DNA from: Helianthus annuus
Taxonomy: Eukaryota; Streptophyta; Magnoliopsida; Asterales; Asteraceae
Assembly (NCBI RefSeq): GCF_002127325.2
Contig: NC_035433.2
Location: 12,992,111-13,056,110 of the forward strand
DNA length: 64,000 nt
Reading direction: 5' to 3'
Below, piece after piece: positions 34,486-46,063 of the stretch. Each line of letters opens with the position of its first letter. Position 1 is the first letter of the stretch. A program made the translations under genes and the position numbers. The notes under the pieces were generated by a model, which worked only from the letters and a program-made list of their open reading frames with translations, made no database searches and was not told the DNA's origin.

Positions 34486-35189
34486 ATAAGGGCTCTTGGG
34501 TTAATCTTTGAAGATTTAGGGTTTCTGTCCGTTGTCCGCTGTGTTTTGTGGTTTGATCTGATTCAGATCTTCTCGATTGTGAATCAGTCGCATAAAACCT
34601 TGGTAGTTCTTGCTTCTGCCGGTTCGGATCTGAGAGTTTGGGTTTCTGTTTGACCAGAAATTGCTGGTAGATTTCTTTTCGGTGGTTCTGACAGCTTATC
34701 AAGGTGAAGAATCTTGTTGGTCTTTACAACTCTAGAAAGTTGTGAGGCAAACCAACAGATTATTGCTATTATTCGGTTTTCTGATCGGATCTGTGTAACC
34801 CTAGAAGGTTACAAGATCGGTCTTGTTTGCTGCGCAAATCTGTGAGTTTGTTCCGATCTGTTTTCTCCGTTATTATTTTTGTTGTTGTTTAGTTGTTGAT
34901 ATTGGGGGGATACAGAGAGGGTACACTCTGTGACTTTGTGTTTGTGTGATTATTGATTGCTTTCTCTTGTTTGTTATTGTGATCTATACTTGGTGTTTCT
35001 TGCATAGTTTAACTAGTGTTGTGTCTATTAGGGTTGGCTTCTGTGCAAAGACTTGGGTAGGCACCTTGAGTGACGAACCTACCATCTGGCCCCTGGCACA
35101 GATCTGCCATTGTTGCTGTTTTTGGTTTCTTTACTGTCAGTTGGTATCCTTGATTGTGAGATCTGTTCTGTTTTTTTAACTTGTTACAC
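34486..35189 (+). other. Untranslated leader of element H
   Basis: About 700 bp between PBS and the gag ATG, T/G rich and without a convincing ORF. Confidence 0.7.
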
Positions 35190-37544
35190 ATGGCTGATTT
35201 TGTTAATCTGTTTGGTGAAACTTTAATTAGCAAACTTGAACCTGATAATCCTTTGTATTTACATGCTAGTGATTCAACACATTTAACTGTTGTGAATATA
35301 AAACTAAAAGGTACCGAGAATTACACAGTTTGGGCAAATGCTATGCTTCTTGCTTTAAGAGTTAAAAATAAACTAGGTTTTGTAGATGGTTCTATTGATA
35401 AGCCTGTAGATGATGAAGTACTTGCTGCTCAATGGGAAAGATGTAATTCGGTTGTTTTAACCTGGATTTTAAATTCTGTGTCTGAGGAGTTATATTTGGG
35501 TCAAGTTTATTCAAAGTTTGCTTCTGAGGTGTGGAAAGATTTAAAGGAGACTTATGATAAAATTGATGGTTCTGTTGTGTTTAATCTGTATCAGAAGATT
35601 AATGGTTTTAGTCAAAATGGGTTGTCTGTGTCTGAGTATTATCATAAACTGAATATAATGTGGAAACAGTTGGATCAAATACTACAGTTGCCTTCCTGTA
35701 CTTGTAATGCTTCAACTTCGTTTAATGATTTTAATCAAATGATCAAACTTATGCAGTTTTTAATGGGATTAGATAATGTTTACCAAAGTGTTAGAACTAA
35801 TCTATTGACTAAAGAAAGTCTTCCTACCGTGAAAGAGGCATTTGCCATTGTTTCTAGAGAAGAATCTCATAGAAACTCTGGTAGTGATAAGAAAAGTCAA
35901 ACTGTAGGTTTTGTTTCTAAAATTAGTCAATCTGATTTGACAAAGAAAACTAATAAAGTGTCTAATCAATCTTTAAAATGTTCTAACTGTAACAAGTTGG
36001 GTCATACCGTTGATAAATGTTTTGAAATTATCGGATATCCCTCCTGGATGAAGCCAAGGGGGGGACAAGGAAAGAAGGCAATTGCTAGTAGTAGTAATAC
36101 TGTTAGTGTTGTGAATGATACTAGTGGATCTGGTGTTGCATCCTTAACTGCTGAACAAGTGTCTAGGTTGTTGAGTTTGTTATCTGATAGAACTTGTGAG
36201 ACTGCTGGTCAGAGCTGCAATGTGTCAGGTAGTGTGACTAGTTCATTCTGTTCCAATGTGTTCTGTAAACCTATTTATAATTTTGCAACTTTGTTTGATA
36301 ACAAAGGGAATAGTGGGTGGATAGTTGACTCAGGTGCCAACCAACATATGGTTAAAAATCATGAAATGCTTTCTGATTTTGTTGATGTTTCAAATTTAAA
36401 TATTAAGGTTAAGCACCCAAATGGAACCGATGCTTTGGTAACTAAAATAGGTAGTTTAAAACTTACACAAGGGGTCATTTTACAAGATGTGTTTGTTGTA
36501 CCTGGGTATTCTGTCAACTTAATTTCTGTGCATAAGCTTGCTAAAGATAATAAACTTTATGTTGGTTTTGATGAGAATACTTGTTATATTCAGGATTTGT
36601 TAACAAAGAAAATCCTGGTGACTGGTAGACAGTTAGATGGTCTGTACTTCTGTGGAAATTCCTGTAAATCTGTTAAGGTGTGTAGCAGTAATGTTAATTT
36701 GTGTAATTTGTGGCATGCTAGATTAGGTCATCCATCTTTTCAAGCTTTGAAACCGTTTTCTCGTAAATTGAATGTTAATATAAGTGAAAATGAAAATGAT
36801 TTTCCTTGTGAAATATGTCATAAGGCTAAGCAACACAGAGAGCCATTTCCTTTGAGTAATCATAAAACAGAACAACTAGGTGATTTAATTCACTTAGATG
36901 TTTGGGGTCCTTATAGGGTTGTTACTAGAGAAGGTTTCAAATATTTTCTCACTATTGTTGATGATTACACAAGGGCTGTGTGGGTGTGTTTGATGAAGGA
37001 TAAAACTGAAGTGTTTGATTATTTCCAAACTGTTGCAAACATTATTAAAACACAATTTGGTAAGTTGGTAAAATGTATAAGAAGTGATAATGGACTGGAG
37101 TTTGTGAATAACAAAATGAGTTTGTTTTGTAAACTTAATGGTATAATTCATCAAACATCTGTTGCTTATACTCCACAACAGAATGGTGTTGTGGAGAGAA
37201 AGCACAGACATCTACTTAATGTTGCTAGAGCTTTGCTTTTTCAAAGTGGTTTACCTGTTAGATTTTGGGATGAATGCATTCTAACTGCTGCTTATTTAAT
37301 TAATAGGACGCCTGCTTCCGTGCTGAATGGTAAAACTCCGTATGAGATGTTGTATAAGTTTGAACCCTTTCTAGATCATTTAAGATTGTTTGGGTGTCTT
37401 TGTTTTTGTACTGTCTTAAATGAGTCAAATAAGTTAAGTAGTAGGGCTGAGAAATGTGTGTTCATTGGATATTCGAATGAAAAAAAGGGTTATAAAGTTT
37501 TTAGTTTGGATAGTAAAACTGTGTTTTTTTTCAAGAGACATTAA
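35190..37544 (+). CDS. Ty1/copia gag-protease-integrase, element H
   Basis: About 784 codons from the ATG at 35190. Gag comes first (LKGTENYTVWANAM, with a UBN2-type core) and ends in the CCHC knuckle CSNCNKLGHTVDKC. The protease has WIVDSGANQHM. The integrase has the zinc motif HARLGHP...CEICHKAK and catalytic residues in LDVWGP, RSDNGLEF and QQNGVVERKH. The frame stops after SKTVFFFKRH because a T run at 37524-37531 has eight T where seven would keep the frame open into RT. Everything else looks intact, so this may be one mutation, a sequencing error in a homopolymer, or slippage. The lineage within copia is not decided. Confidence 0.93.
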   Translation: MADFVNLFGETLISKLEPDNPLYLHASDSTHLTVVNIKLKGTENYTVWANAMLLALRVKNKLGFVDGSIDKPVDDEVLAAQWERCNSVVLTWILNSVSEELYLGQVYSKFASEVWKDLKETYDKIDGSVVFNLYQKINGFSQNGLSVSEYYHKLNIMWKQLDQILQLPSCTCNASTSFNDFNQMIKLMQFLMGLDNVYQSVRTNLLTKESLPTVKEAFAIVSREESHRNSGSDKKSQTVGFVSKISQSDLTKKTNKVSNQSLKCSNCNKLGHTVDKCFEIIGYPSWMKPRGGQGKKAIASSSNTVSVVNDTSGSGVASLTAEQVSRLLSLLSDRTCETAGQSCNVSGSVTSSFCSNVFCKPIYNFATLFDNKGNSGWIVDSGANQHMVKNHEMLSDFVDVSNLNIKVKHPNGTDALVTKIGSLKLTQGVILQDVFVVPGYSVNLISVHKLAKDNKLYVGFDENTCYIQDLLTKKILVTGRQLDGLYFCGNSCKSVKVCSSNVNLCNLWHARLGHPSFQALKPFSRKLNVNISENENDFPCEICHKAKQHREPFPLSNHKTEQLGDLIHLDVWGPYRVVTREGFKYFLTIVDDYTRAVWVCLMKDKTEVFDYFQTVANIIKTQFGKLVKCIRSDNGLEFVNNKMSLFCKLNGIIHQTSVAYTPQQNGVVERKHRHLLNVARALLFQSGLPVRFWDECILTAAYLINRTPASVLNGKTPYEMLYKFEPFLDHLRLFGCLCFCTVLNESNKLSSRAEKCVFIGYSNEKKGYKVFSLDSKTVFFFKRH

Positions 37545-39591
37545 GTTTTATGAGCATGTATTCCCTTTTAAAGAAAAAGTAGTTTTTGATTCGTTTGATA
37601 TGAACACACATAATGAAGTCAATACGCTTAATTTCTTTGACTTATATGATAACATTGGGACTCAACAATCAGGAATACCCGATGATGAGGAAAGGGATAC
37701 ATCTACTGATGAATCTTTACCACATCGGTCTCAACAATCAGAGACTCAAGTTGTCCCTTCTAGAGGCATGGCTGAGTTTCAGCAGCCTGGAAGTAGAGAT
37801 GGTGAGTCTGGTAGGGTTGAGGGTGTGAGTGAAGATCATGTAGAAATGATAAATTATGAGGGAACAAGTTCTGGTTTAGAGTCTCAACCTGTAAATAGGA
37901 GATCTGGTAGGGTTGCTAACATGCCTAAGAGATTTCAGGATTATGTCGTAGAGGGAAAAGTCAAGTATGGGATTGAAAAAGTGGTTAACTATTCTAACAT
38001 GTCAATAGAAAATAAATGTTTTGCTACTTGTCTAAATAAAAGTGTTGAACCTAGATCATTCACTGAAGCTGTCAAAGATCCTAATTGGGTTACAGCCATG
38101 AATGATGAAATTGAAGCTCTGAATAGGAATGGGACTTGGGATTTGGTTCATTTACCTAAGGGCAGGAGTCTAGTTGGGTGTAAATGGATATATAAAATTA
38201 AATACAAGTCTTCCGGTGAGATTGAGAGGTTTAAAGCTAGGTTAGTTGCAAAAGGGTATAGCCAAAAAGAGGGTGTTGATTTTGATGAAACGTTTGCTCC
38301 TGTTGTTAAAATGGTTACTGTGAGATGTGTTTTATCACTTGCTGTTCAAAATGATTGGCAATTGTTTCAACTTGACATTAACAATGCGTTTCTATATGGT
38401 GATCTTCATGAAGATGTTTATATGTCTTTGCCTGAAGGTTATTATTCTAAGGATGAGTCTAGGGTTTGCAAGTTAAATAAATCTCTTTATGGTTTGAAAC
38501 AGGCTCCTAGAATGTGGAATGAAAAACTTGTTAAAGTGTTAATTGATTTTGGTTTTGTTCAAAGTATGTGCGATTATTCTATGTTTGTGAAAAATACTAA
38601 TAATACTGTTGTGGTACTTCTGGTTTATGTTGATGACATTGTTTTAACTGGAAATAGCCTAGATGAAATTGCCGAAGTGAAAAAGGCTTTAAAGTCTAAT
38701 TTTTTAATTAAAGACTTGGGTGAACTAAAGTACTTTTTGGGTATTGAGGTTATAAAAGATAAAAATGGTATTTGTTTATCACAACGGAAATACTGTATGG
38801 AGTTACTAAGTGAATATGGGATGCTTGGGTGTAAGCCTAGTAATTGTCCTATTGAACAAAATCATGTGGTTGCAAATATTTGCAAAGAAAAACATCAATT
38901 GCTGTTAAATATTACTTTCTATCAAAAACTTGTTGGTAAGCTAATCTACTTGTCTCATACGAGACCAGATATAGCTTATGGTGTGCATTTTTTAAGTCAA
39001 TATATGCACAGTCCAACTGTTGGACATTTGGAAATTGCATATAAGTTATTAAGATATTTGAAAAAATCTCCTGGAAAAGGTATTATGTTTAAAAGGAATA
39101 TTTCGTTTGATATGAAAGCATATGCAGACTCCGATTGGGGAAAGTCTGTTACTGAGTCGAGAAAATCTGTTACTGGATTTTGCGTGTTTTTGGGAAACAA
39201 TTTAGTTTCCTGGAAAAGTAAAAAGCAAAGCACTGTCTCTAGGTCGTCGGCTGAGGCCGAATATAGAGCTTTGTGTGCTGTTGCTTGCGAGGTTTTGTGG
39301 CTTATTAATATTCTAAGTGAACTTAGTGTCAATGTAAACCTTCCTGTATGTTTATTTTGTGATAGCTCTGCAGCCTTAGCTATTGCTGCGAATCCAGTGT
39401 TTCATGATCGAACGAAGCATTTTGAGCTTGACTTGTTCTTCTTGAGAGAAAAAATATCAAAAGGTATTCTTAAACCAGTTGGTATTCAGTCTGAAGATCA
39501 AATAGCGGATATTTTTACGAAAGGTGTGTTGGCTACTCAACATGATTTTTTGTGTGGAAAATTAAACATGCAGGATTGTTTCAGTCATTGA
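37532..39591 (+). CDS. Ty1/copia reverse transcriptase-RNase H, element H
   Basis: The rest of the polyprotein in the next frame, open upstream to 37456, so it overlaps the first part by about 90 bases. It has the RT start WVTAMNDEIEALNRNGTW, the FARLVAKGYSQ-like segment, QLDINNAFLYGDL and catalytic YVDDIVLTGNS. RNase H follows with YADSDWGKS, SSAEAEYRAL and the closing HDRTKHFELDLFF. All catalytic residues are present. No other lesion is seen, consistent with the identical LTRs. Confidence 0.93.
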
Positions 39592-39593
39592 TC

Positions 39594-39603
39594 TGTGGGG
39601 GGG
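39594..39603 (+). promoter_or_regulatory. Polypurine tract of element H
   Basis: GTGGGGGGG lies directly before the 3' LTR and after the stop of the RT-RNase H frame. Confidence 0.85.
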
Positions 39604-40226
39604 TGTTAAAAATATACATCTCATTCATATCAATGACTTGTATATAAAATTTAATGTGTATTTTGTTTTTACACATACATAGTTTATATCAGTTTATTTC
39701 TCATTCATATCCAGTTTAATTATTTTTTCTAATATGTGTTCAATCATTCTATTCTTGCATATAAACATTGGGCTGATGCGAGATGGACAAGTGGGCTTAA
39801 GTGAAAGACTGCTTAGTGGGCTTGCTGGATATATGGGCTGGAGTGAAGGCTTGCTGGATATATGGGCTGAAGTGAAGTCTCGCATTGCATCCGGTTATTA
39901 TATTCAGATATAAAGAGGTGCATTGGGATTGTGTGAACACCTAACTGCATTATTGTTCTCTCACATCCGTTCTTCATCTCGTTCCTGTTCTGATTAGGGT
40001 TTCTGCATACATCTCAGATTCATCTTGAATCTGAGTTTAGGTTGAGTGTTTCCTGTTAATCAGTTAGTGATTATCGTGTTGATAATCAGTTCGAGTTGTT
40101 GTGAGGAGTTTTGTGAGTGATTTGTTCTTGTAATTGCTATAGTTTTTAATCGAAGGGTAATAATAATCTGGTTTGGGTATGTGAAAGTTCTTCGATCGAT
40201 CTTTGTTGATACCTGTTCTTGTCACA
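39604..40226 (+). repeat. 3' LTR of Ty1/copia element H
   Basis: 623 bp, with no difference from the 5' LTR that I can see, followed by the target duplication TATCT. Confidence 0.97.
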
Positions 40227-40412
40227 TATCTTTTAACAAACTAATGGGTATACCCGATACCCGCGGGTATACCCAATGCCCGACGGGTAATTACCCGACA
40301 AATACCCGATGGGTATTGGGTCGGGTATGGGACGCGATTTTATAACCGGGTATGGGTATGGGATTACCAATACCCGACCCGAACCCGACCCATTGCCATC
40401 CCTAGCTGGGTT

Positions 40413-41267
40413 ACTTAATGGTTACGGCGTAGGAGCTTTTGGATTTGGTTTGTCAATTTTCCGGTGGCCAGTTTTATTTTCAAGGATTTGTGTATAAATG
40501 TTAGCTGCGTTTGATAATAGTTTGATGATTTAGTGTTTTTGTTGCTTGCTGGTTTGAGTTTTGTATGAATGTATGTACAACCGTGGCGGTGTATGTTTCC
40601 ATTGGTGGTGTGGCATGGCATTTCAGAAATCTCTACTAATAAACAGTCGAATCTATAATGGGCCACTTGGAGTGGTTTTAATGTTAATAGTTTTGGGTGG
40701 TAGTGATCTATTTGTATCTAGGAGTTTGGTGTAGATATTTCTGGTTGTAAGCTAGCATTTGGCTGGCCTTAATGAATTTGTTGCCCGTTCAAATAAAAAA
40801 AATAATTCGAACGTACCAGCAAAAGTTAAATGAGCTCGTAAGAAAGGGAAATAAGATGACTTTAGAAGTCAAATATTGATGAGCAGACAAAAACTGTGGA
40901 TTCGGTTTGAAAAGTGTGTCAATGAGTAGATCAGTAACAAAGAGAGAGAATACATCACAAGCTTGAGAATATTGGTTAGCTTGACCTTAATAGTCTTACA
41001 CTAACTCACCAACTAACCTTGATAAGTTTTGGTCATTATGTTTCATTATTTATGTTTTGGGATAACTGTCCATGTCGAGTTGAAGTTAATGTCACTTGTC
41101 CAACTACAAAATGTTTAATTTATTTAGGCCTCAACCATAGATTTATGAGTTGTATGGTTCTTCTTTGAATTCCTTTTATTTATACATTTGAGTATGCATT
41201 AAATATAAATCGTTTTTAATACAAGTAACTTTCTCGAGCCCGAAAAACAATCCTAGGTGATAACCTA

Positions 41268-41268
<1 letters not shown>
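40413..41268. other. Right flank of the hAT site
   Basis: Joined across the insertions, the flank reads with an open stretch (LLNGYGVGAFGFG, to a stop at 40495-40497) that could be a last exon or chance. The rest is noncoding. Confidence 0.35.

Positions 41269-41309
<41 letters not shown>
41269..41309. repeat. (TA)n microsatellite
   Basis: Twenty TA repeats directly abut MITE copy 2, consistent with insertion into or next to a TA tract. Confidence 0.98.
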
Positions 41310-41311
<2 letters not shown>

Positions 41312-41315
<4 letters not shown>

Positions 41316-41823
41316 GAGGGTTCAAATGAGAAGAAATTTTTTGTAAGAATAAAAAAGAATAAATTTCAACCAATAAGAATGCTTTATTTTACTTTATTTA
41401 ATTTTTGTATTTAATATGGTGTAAGGGTATATTGGTAAAATTAGATAGATCATTAAATGTTAGTCTTCCTTTTTAATAGCTAACTAAATTAAATTTGTAA
41501 CTTATTTTCAAAAAAAATATATATATCTTTTCAAAGAAGAAAAAAAATAATTTAAGGTGTAAGATAAATTATGAGGTGTGTATGATAAATTACGAGTTGT
41601 ATAGGATAAATTTCAATATGTGTAGGATAAATTTAAAAAACGTGTAGGATAAATTTTGATGTGTCTAGGCAAAAATTTTAGTGTGGAGGATGATAATCTT
41701 TATGACTAATTAATTAGTCAAAAAGAATAATAAATGAGATGAGAGAAAACTATTTAATATTTTTACAATTATACCCTTTGTTCTTTTTCTTCTCAATTTA
41801 ATTTTCTTCTCAAATGAACATTT
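41312..41823. mobile_element. MITE, copy 2, same family as 31,104-31,592
   Basis: It has ends GGGTTCAAATGAGAAGAAA and TTTTCTTCTCAAATGAACATT. The internal GTGTAGGATAAATTT units are in the opposite orientation to copy 1. It is non-coding. Confidence 0.8.
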
Positions 41824-42061
41824 ATCTATATATGTATATATATATAAACAAAATTCCATAAAGGAATACTAGAGTAACATAGATTTTTATAAAGCAAATG
41901 TCAAGAACTGAAAAGTCTTAGTCGAAGTTAAAAAAAATGATACCAAGCACCGGGCTAGGCCTGTAAACAAGTTGAATGTTCATAAATTGTTTGGCAAGAA
42001 TTCGTTTATTATATATATATTTAAATTATAAGCTAATGAATAGTAATTTTAATATTATAAG
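41824..42061. other. AT-rich spacer
   Basis: No gene or element edge recognised. Confidence 0.4.
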
Positions 42062-42245
42062 AGTAAAATGCCCGGATAGTCCCTGTGGTTTTGTAAAATA
42101 ATACCTATAGTCCCAAACTTTTGAAAATTACACTGGTTCTCCCTGTGGTTTGACGAGTTGTTACTCGGATAGTCCCTGGAGTGGATGTCCGTTAGCTTTT
42201 TCCGTTAAATACATCTGAAATTACTTATTTACCCATCTCTTTAAA
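42062..42245. mobile_element. Fragment of a Mutator-like MITE (CCCTGTGGTTT type)
   Basis: GTCCCTGTGGTTTTG, TCCCTGTGGTTTGACGAG, and GTCCGTTAGCTTTTTCCGTTAAA are the standard words of a very common plant element. Edges are not resolved. Confidence 0.5.
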
Positions 42246-42770
42246 AAATATGAATTATTAAAAGTGTAGGACCCACCACTCACCCCCAACTTCATCTTCA
42301 ACCTCTATCACCCAACCCTCTTCCATCACCATTTTCTCCATCAAGCACCACCCAAACCTGAAACCCCACCTCCACGACACCGTATAACAACCTGAAGCAC
42401 CATTTTCAACTTCATCATCAAACTAGAATGCTGCCCCATAGTCTAGAAGTTGTATAATCTAGAAGATATCCATAACCGAAACAAATTCCCTCCCTCCTCG
42501 TGATCCTTTTCCCGCCCTGCCCTATTCACCCTGTCTTCACAATTTTCCAAAAATTTACTCCAATAAATCAGTTGTGTTTGGTTCCGATCTAATATGTCAG
42601 CACAACTTTCTTTCTTTCGGGGACTACCATCGCTTGCTGCCCCATAGTCGTCAAATCTCCTCCTGTAACTTCTCATCTCTTGTTTTTCTTAGATAGATAC
42701 ATGTCTCACTTCACTGCTCTAATTTTACCTTTCTTTTCATTTTGCGAGCCTTCTGGTTTGGTGTAATTTA
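42246..42770. other. C-rich then mixed noncoding sequence left of LTR D
   Basis: CACCACCCAAACC-rich sequence may be the inner part of the Mutator-like element. No protein recognised. Confidence 0.35.
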
Positions 42771-45640
42771 TGTGACACTCGACATTTTCGACCCTGGTTG
42801 ACTACGTAAAGTTACCGGTGAGAATATATTATACATGTGTTTATATATTTATATTAGTTATACATATTCGTTTTTATATAAATTAGTAAATATAATTTAA
42901 CTGGTATATTTATTCGAGCGGGTTTACTTTAACGAGACCTGTAATTATAAACGGGTTCGTATACGCAGTATACACCCACTTACCAACCCACCTAACCCGT
43001 AACTTTGAGGTAAAAACCATTTGTTTCACTTTTATAAATCAAATCATACGCTTTTTATTATTTGATGAATTAATTATATTTTATCCATATCGCGTTGAAC
43101 GGACCCGAACTGTTGGAACCCACTCACGTAGCTCTGAACTTACGAGTCCATAACTGTAGCACGAACATTATACATTTATATTAATTGATTAGTATTACTT
43201 ACATTCATATTAATTGATTAATATTAGTGATCAGTTAAAAAAAATAATTATACAACAAAAACCCTAGTCCTCCATGCGACCTAGGGTTGTTGCAGCCGCA
43301 AGAAAAGAAAAACACGAGAGATAGAGAGAGAAGAGTGTGTTGGAGGGATCGCGAGGCAAAGGAGGTGGTTTTTGGACGATACGATCATCAACTCGCGTTT
43401 TCTGGTAATCTCTAACCTCCTTTAAAAGATGTTTTCGTGTATGGAGTTTTATGTGAGTTTATTGTGGTTTCGGTTGAGTGGTGATGTTCAATGATAAGCG
43501 GTGACGACGTAGAGGGTGATGATGGAGTTGTTCGACTGTGGTGGTCTTGATCTCGGTGGTGGTTCGTGGACGACGACATCGATTAGCTAGCTATGAAATC
43601 CGCGAATACAAGTGTGGGTTACGAGTGGTAACCAATTGGTGGCGAATGAAATATGTGGTTGTGGATGGTGATCCGTGGTAGAAGAAGACAAGGTTTCGGG
43701 TTTATTCAGATTAGCGGTTATGCAGGATTTTAACTCACGCGTCTCGTCTTTACAATCTAAAATGTCTCAGATGCAAAACAGATCTGAAACAGACCCGAAC
43801 TTTAGCTAGTACCGTGCGCGGCGAACATTGGTCGTGCGTGTGAACCTGGTTAGGCTTGCATTAGTTGCTGGGTATAGGTTGAAGGTACATGTTGGTATTT
43901 AAACCTTGTAATTTGATTGTGGGCTAGGGTGTTATGAGTCTTGGGATGTTAAAAAAGAAACAAGGAGGTAGCGATGGCTGGTCATGCATGTATGGTAGGA
44001 AAGTTGTAACAGTCATGTGTAATGAGAACATTGATATAGAATTAGATCACCAATTGGGTTGTATGATATATTCATATATTATAATTTATTTGGAAGGCTT
44101 TGATTGGAGTTTTTGTGCATGGGTACCATGCATGCATGTATAGAGGGGAGTAATTTTTTTTCAAGAAAAACATTTACGTAGGTTGCATGAATTTTTGTCT
44201 AAAGTTTAGTGATGAATTGCTTTTATGGAATTATGGGTGTTATGATTGGATAATGATTACAACTTGGTCACGTGATGATTGGTTTGGGCATCTAATGATT
44301 ACTATATCATGGTGGTGGTTTCTTTTGATCAAACATGTTTGGATAGATTACTGGATGGTGATCGGGTTCGGTTAGGAACTGGCATGTATTTGGTACCCGG
44401 TGCGAGTAATGGGATCAGAAGGGTCGTGGGTGATCCAAACTCGTTGGTGTCGGGTTAAGGTTTCGTGTGGAGTTAGATACAGAGATGTCAACGGGTCAGG
44501 TTATACGACGTTTATCAAAATGAATTGTAATCAAAGGCAATTCGGTTACAGGTTTTATTTGAGCATGCGGTCGAGACGATTAGCTTATGGATTTGGAAGC
44601 TTTGCAACCAGTCCTGGATGACCACATCAACTTATCAAACAATTAAGTCTTACCGAGCAAAACTAAATGAGTTCACAACTTTTTACTAAAAGCATGCGTC
44701 TCTGGTTTGGGACAGCACACTTATTTCCCTGTTTTGGGAAATACATACGGTACCCCTGGTTTGGGGCTACACGCGCGTTCCTGGATTGGAACCACTGAAA
44801 CCTACTATCCACTGGAGGTGGAGTAGTACACATTCCCGGGTATTGGGAATCACACTATCCCTGGTTTAGGACAACACACTGATTTCCCTAGTTTGGGAAA
44901 TACATGCGGTACCCCTGGTTTGGGGCTACACGCGTGTTCCTGGATTGGAACCACTGAAACATACTATCCACTGGAGGTGGAGTAGTACACATTCCCGGGT
45001 ATTGGGAACCACACTATCCCTGGCTTGGGACAACACACTTATTTCCCTAGTCTGGGAAATACATACAGTACCCCTGGTTTGGGGCTACACGCGCGTTCCT
45101 GGATTGGATCAACTGAAACATAACTATCCCTGGATTGGGAATCACACTACTATCCCTGGATTGGGACCGCGTTATTCCTGGATTGGAATACTACTATCCC
45201 TGGATTGGGACCGCTTTATATTCTTGGATTGGAATACTACTGAAGTATTTTAACAAACTTGTTTTTGCAATTGAACTGAAAACTGTGAACTTGCCAACTT
45301 TATGTTGACACACTATTGCATGCTTTGCAGGTTCCTTAGGTACGGCTCAGATGGGAACTTGCAGCTTGGAGAGTGTCATGGCTTTTGGTTGAATCGTTTG
45401 CATTATTTCGTTGCATAACTGTGGTTTTCAATTTAGTCTGGATTTTATACTTTAGCTTCCGCTGATAATTTAAAACTTACGTTCTCAAATTTCTAAAACT
45501 ATTATCACTATTCATGTTGAATGTGGTATTTAAATGTTTTACATCTTAATTTGTAATGGTTCAACATGGTTAGTGGCTTGATCCTGGAATGTCACGCGCC
45601 TTGCGGTAAAACCCCGCATGTGGAATTTGAGGGTGTGACA
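42771..45640 (+). repeat. 5' LTR of Ty3 element D (about 2.9 kb)
   Basis: It starts TGTGACACTCGAC and ends GAGGGTGTGACA, with the PBS three bases further. A purine-rich GAGAGATAGAGAGAGAAGAG stretch near 43,310 resembles a transcript start region. A 159-bp tandem repeat lies in the second half. Confidence 0.8.
44711..45245. repeat. Tandem repeat of about 159 bp in LTR D, with CCCTGGATTGGGA sub-repeats
   Basis: GACA(A/G)CACACTTATTTCCC begins units at about 44,711, 44,870 and 45,029. The third unit is cut short and passes into four or five CCCTGGATTGGGA words. Confidence 0.92.
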
Positions 45641-45643
45641 GAT

Positions 45644-45656
45644 TGGTATCAGAGCC
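45644..45656 (+). promoter_or_regulatory. Primer binding site of element D
   Basis: TGGTATCAGAGCC, tRNA-Met type. Confidence 0.92.
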
Positions 45657-46063
45657 ATTGGTTATAGTGAACATGGTTTAAATTTAAAAATAAAAAAACC
45701 AGACTATAACCGTTCCTTCTCGAAAAAGCTACGATGACACTCTTTTCCAAATGCAAGTTTCACCAGCATTATCGTATACACTACACTAATGACTACTTGA
45801 CACCTATGCATGTATAGCATTATGGATTTGACTACCTCACATGTTGTTAACGGCAAGAGCCAACAACTATAGTAAACTGAGTTTGCATTAATTGGTTGAT
45901 TTATTCTGTAGCCTTAAACATTACATTAGTCCTACACCAACACTAACACTCGTATATGATATGCACAAACACTCATACCTGATACGTTTACGCACATGGC
46001 GTTCAAACATACAGTGACATTGCGGATATGTCAACATAATCCACTGTTAATGCATGGGATGTC
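45657..46063 (+). other. Internal leader of element D, interrupted by element E
   Basis: About 400 bp of noncoding leader before the copia LTR. The rest of D must lie beyond the right edge of the window. Confidence 0.55.

Larger units (their letters stand above)
33334..40404 (-). mobile_element. hAT-type non-autonomous element, copy 2, inverted and split by copia element H
   Basis: The same family in the opposite orientation, in two parts: 33334-33849 and 40232-40404. It has TAGGGATGGCAA / TTGCCATCCCTA ends and its own 8-bp target duplication GCTGGGTT (33326-33333 and 40405-40412). The left part mirrors copy 1 nearly base for base across a 9-bp centre. Confidence 0.95.

Noticed and set aside
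41269..41309. (TA)n considered as a target site duplication of a larger element
   Set aside because: It is a plain microsatellite next to a MITE; no matching copy at the other side.
44945..45253. 102-codon frame in LTR D
   Set aside because: It is the translation of the 159-bp repeat with its CCCTGGATTGGGA words.
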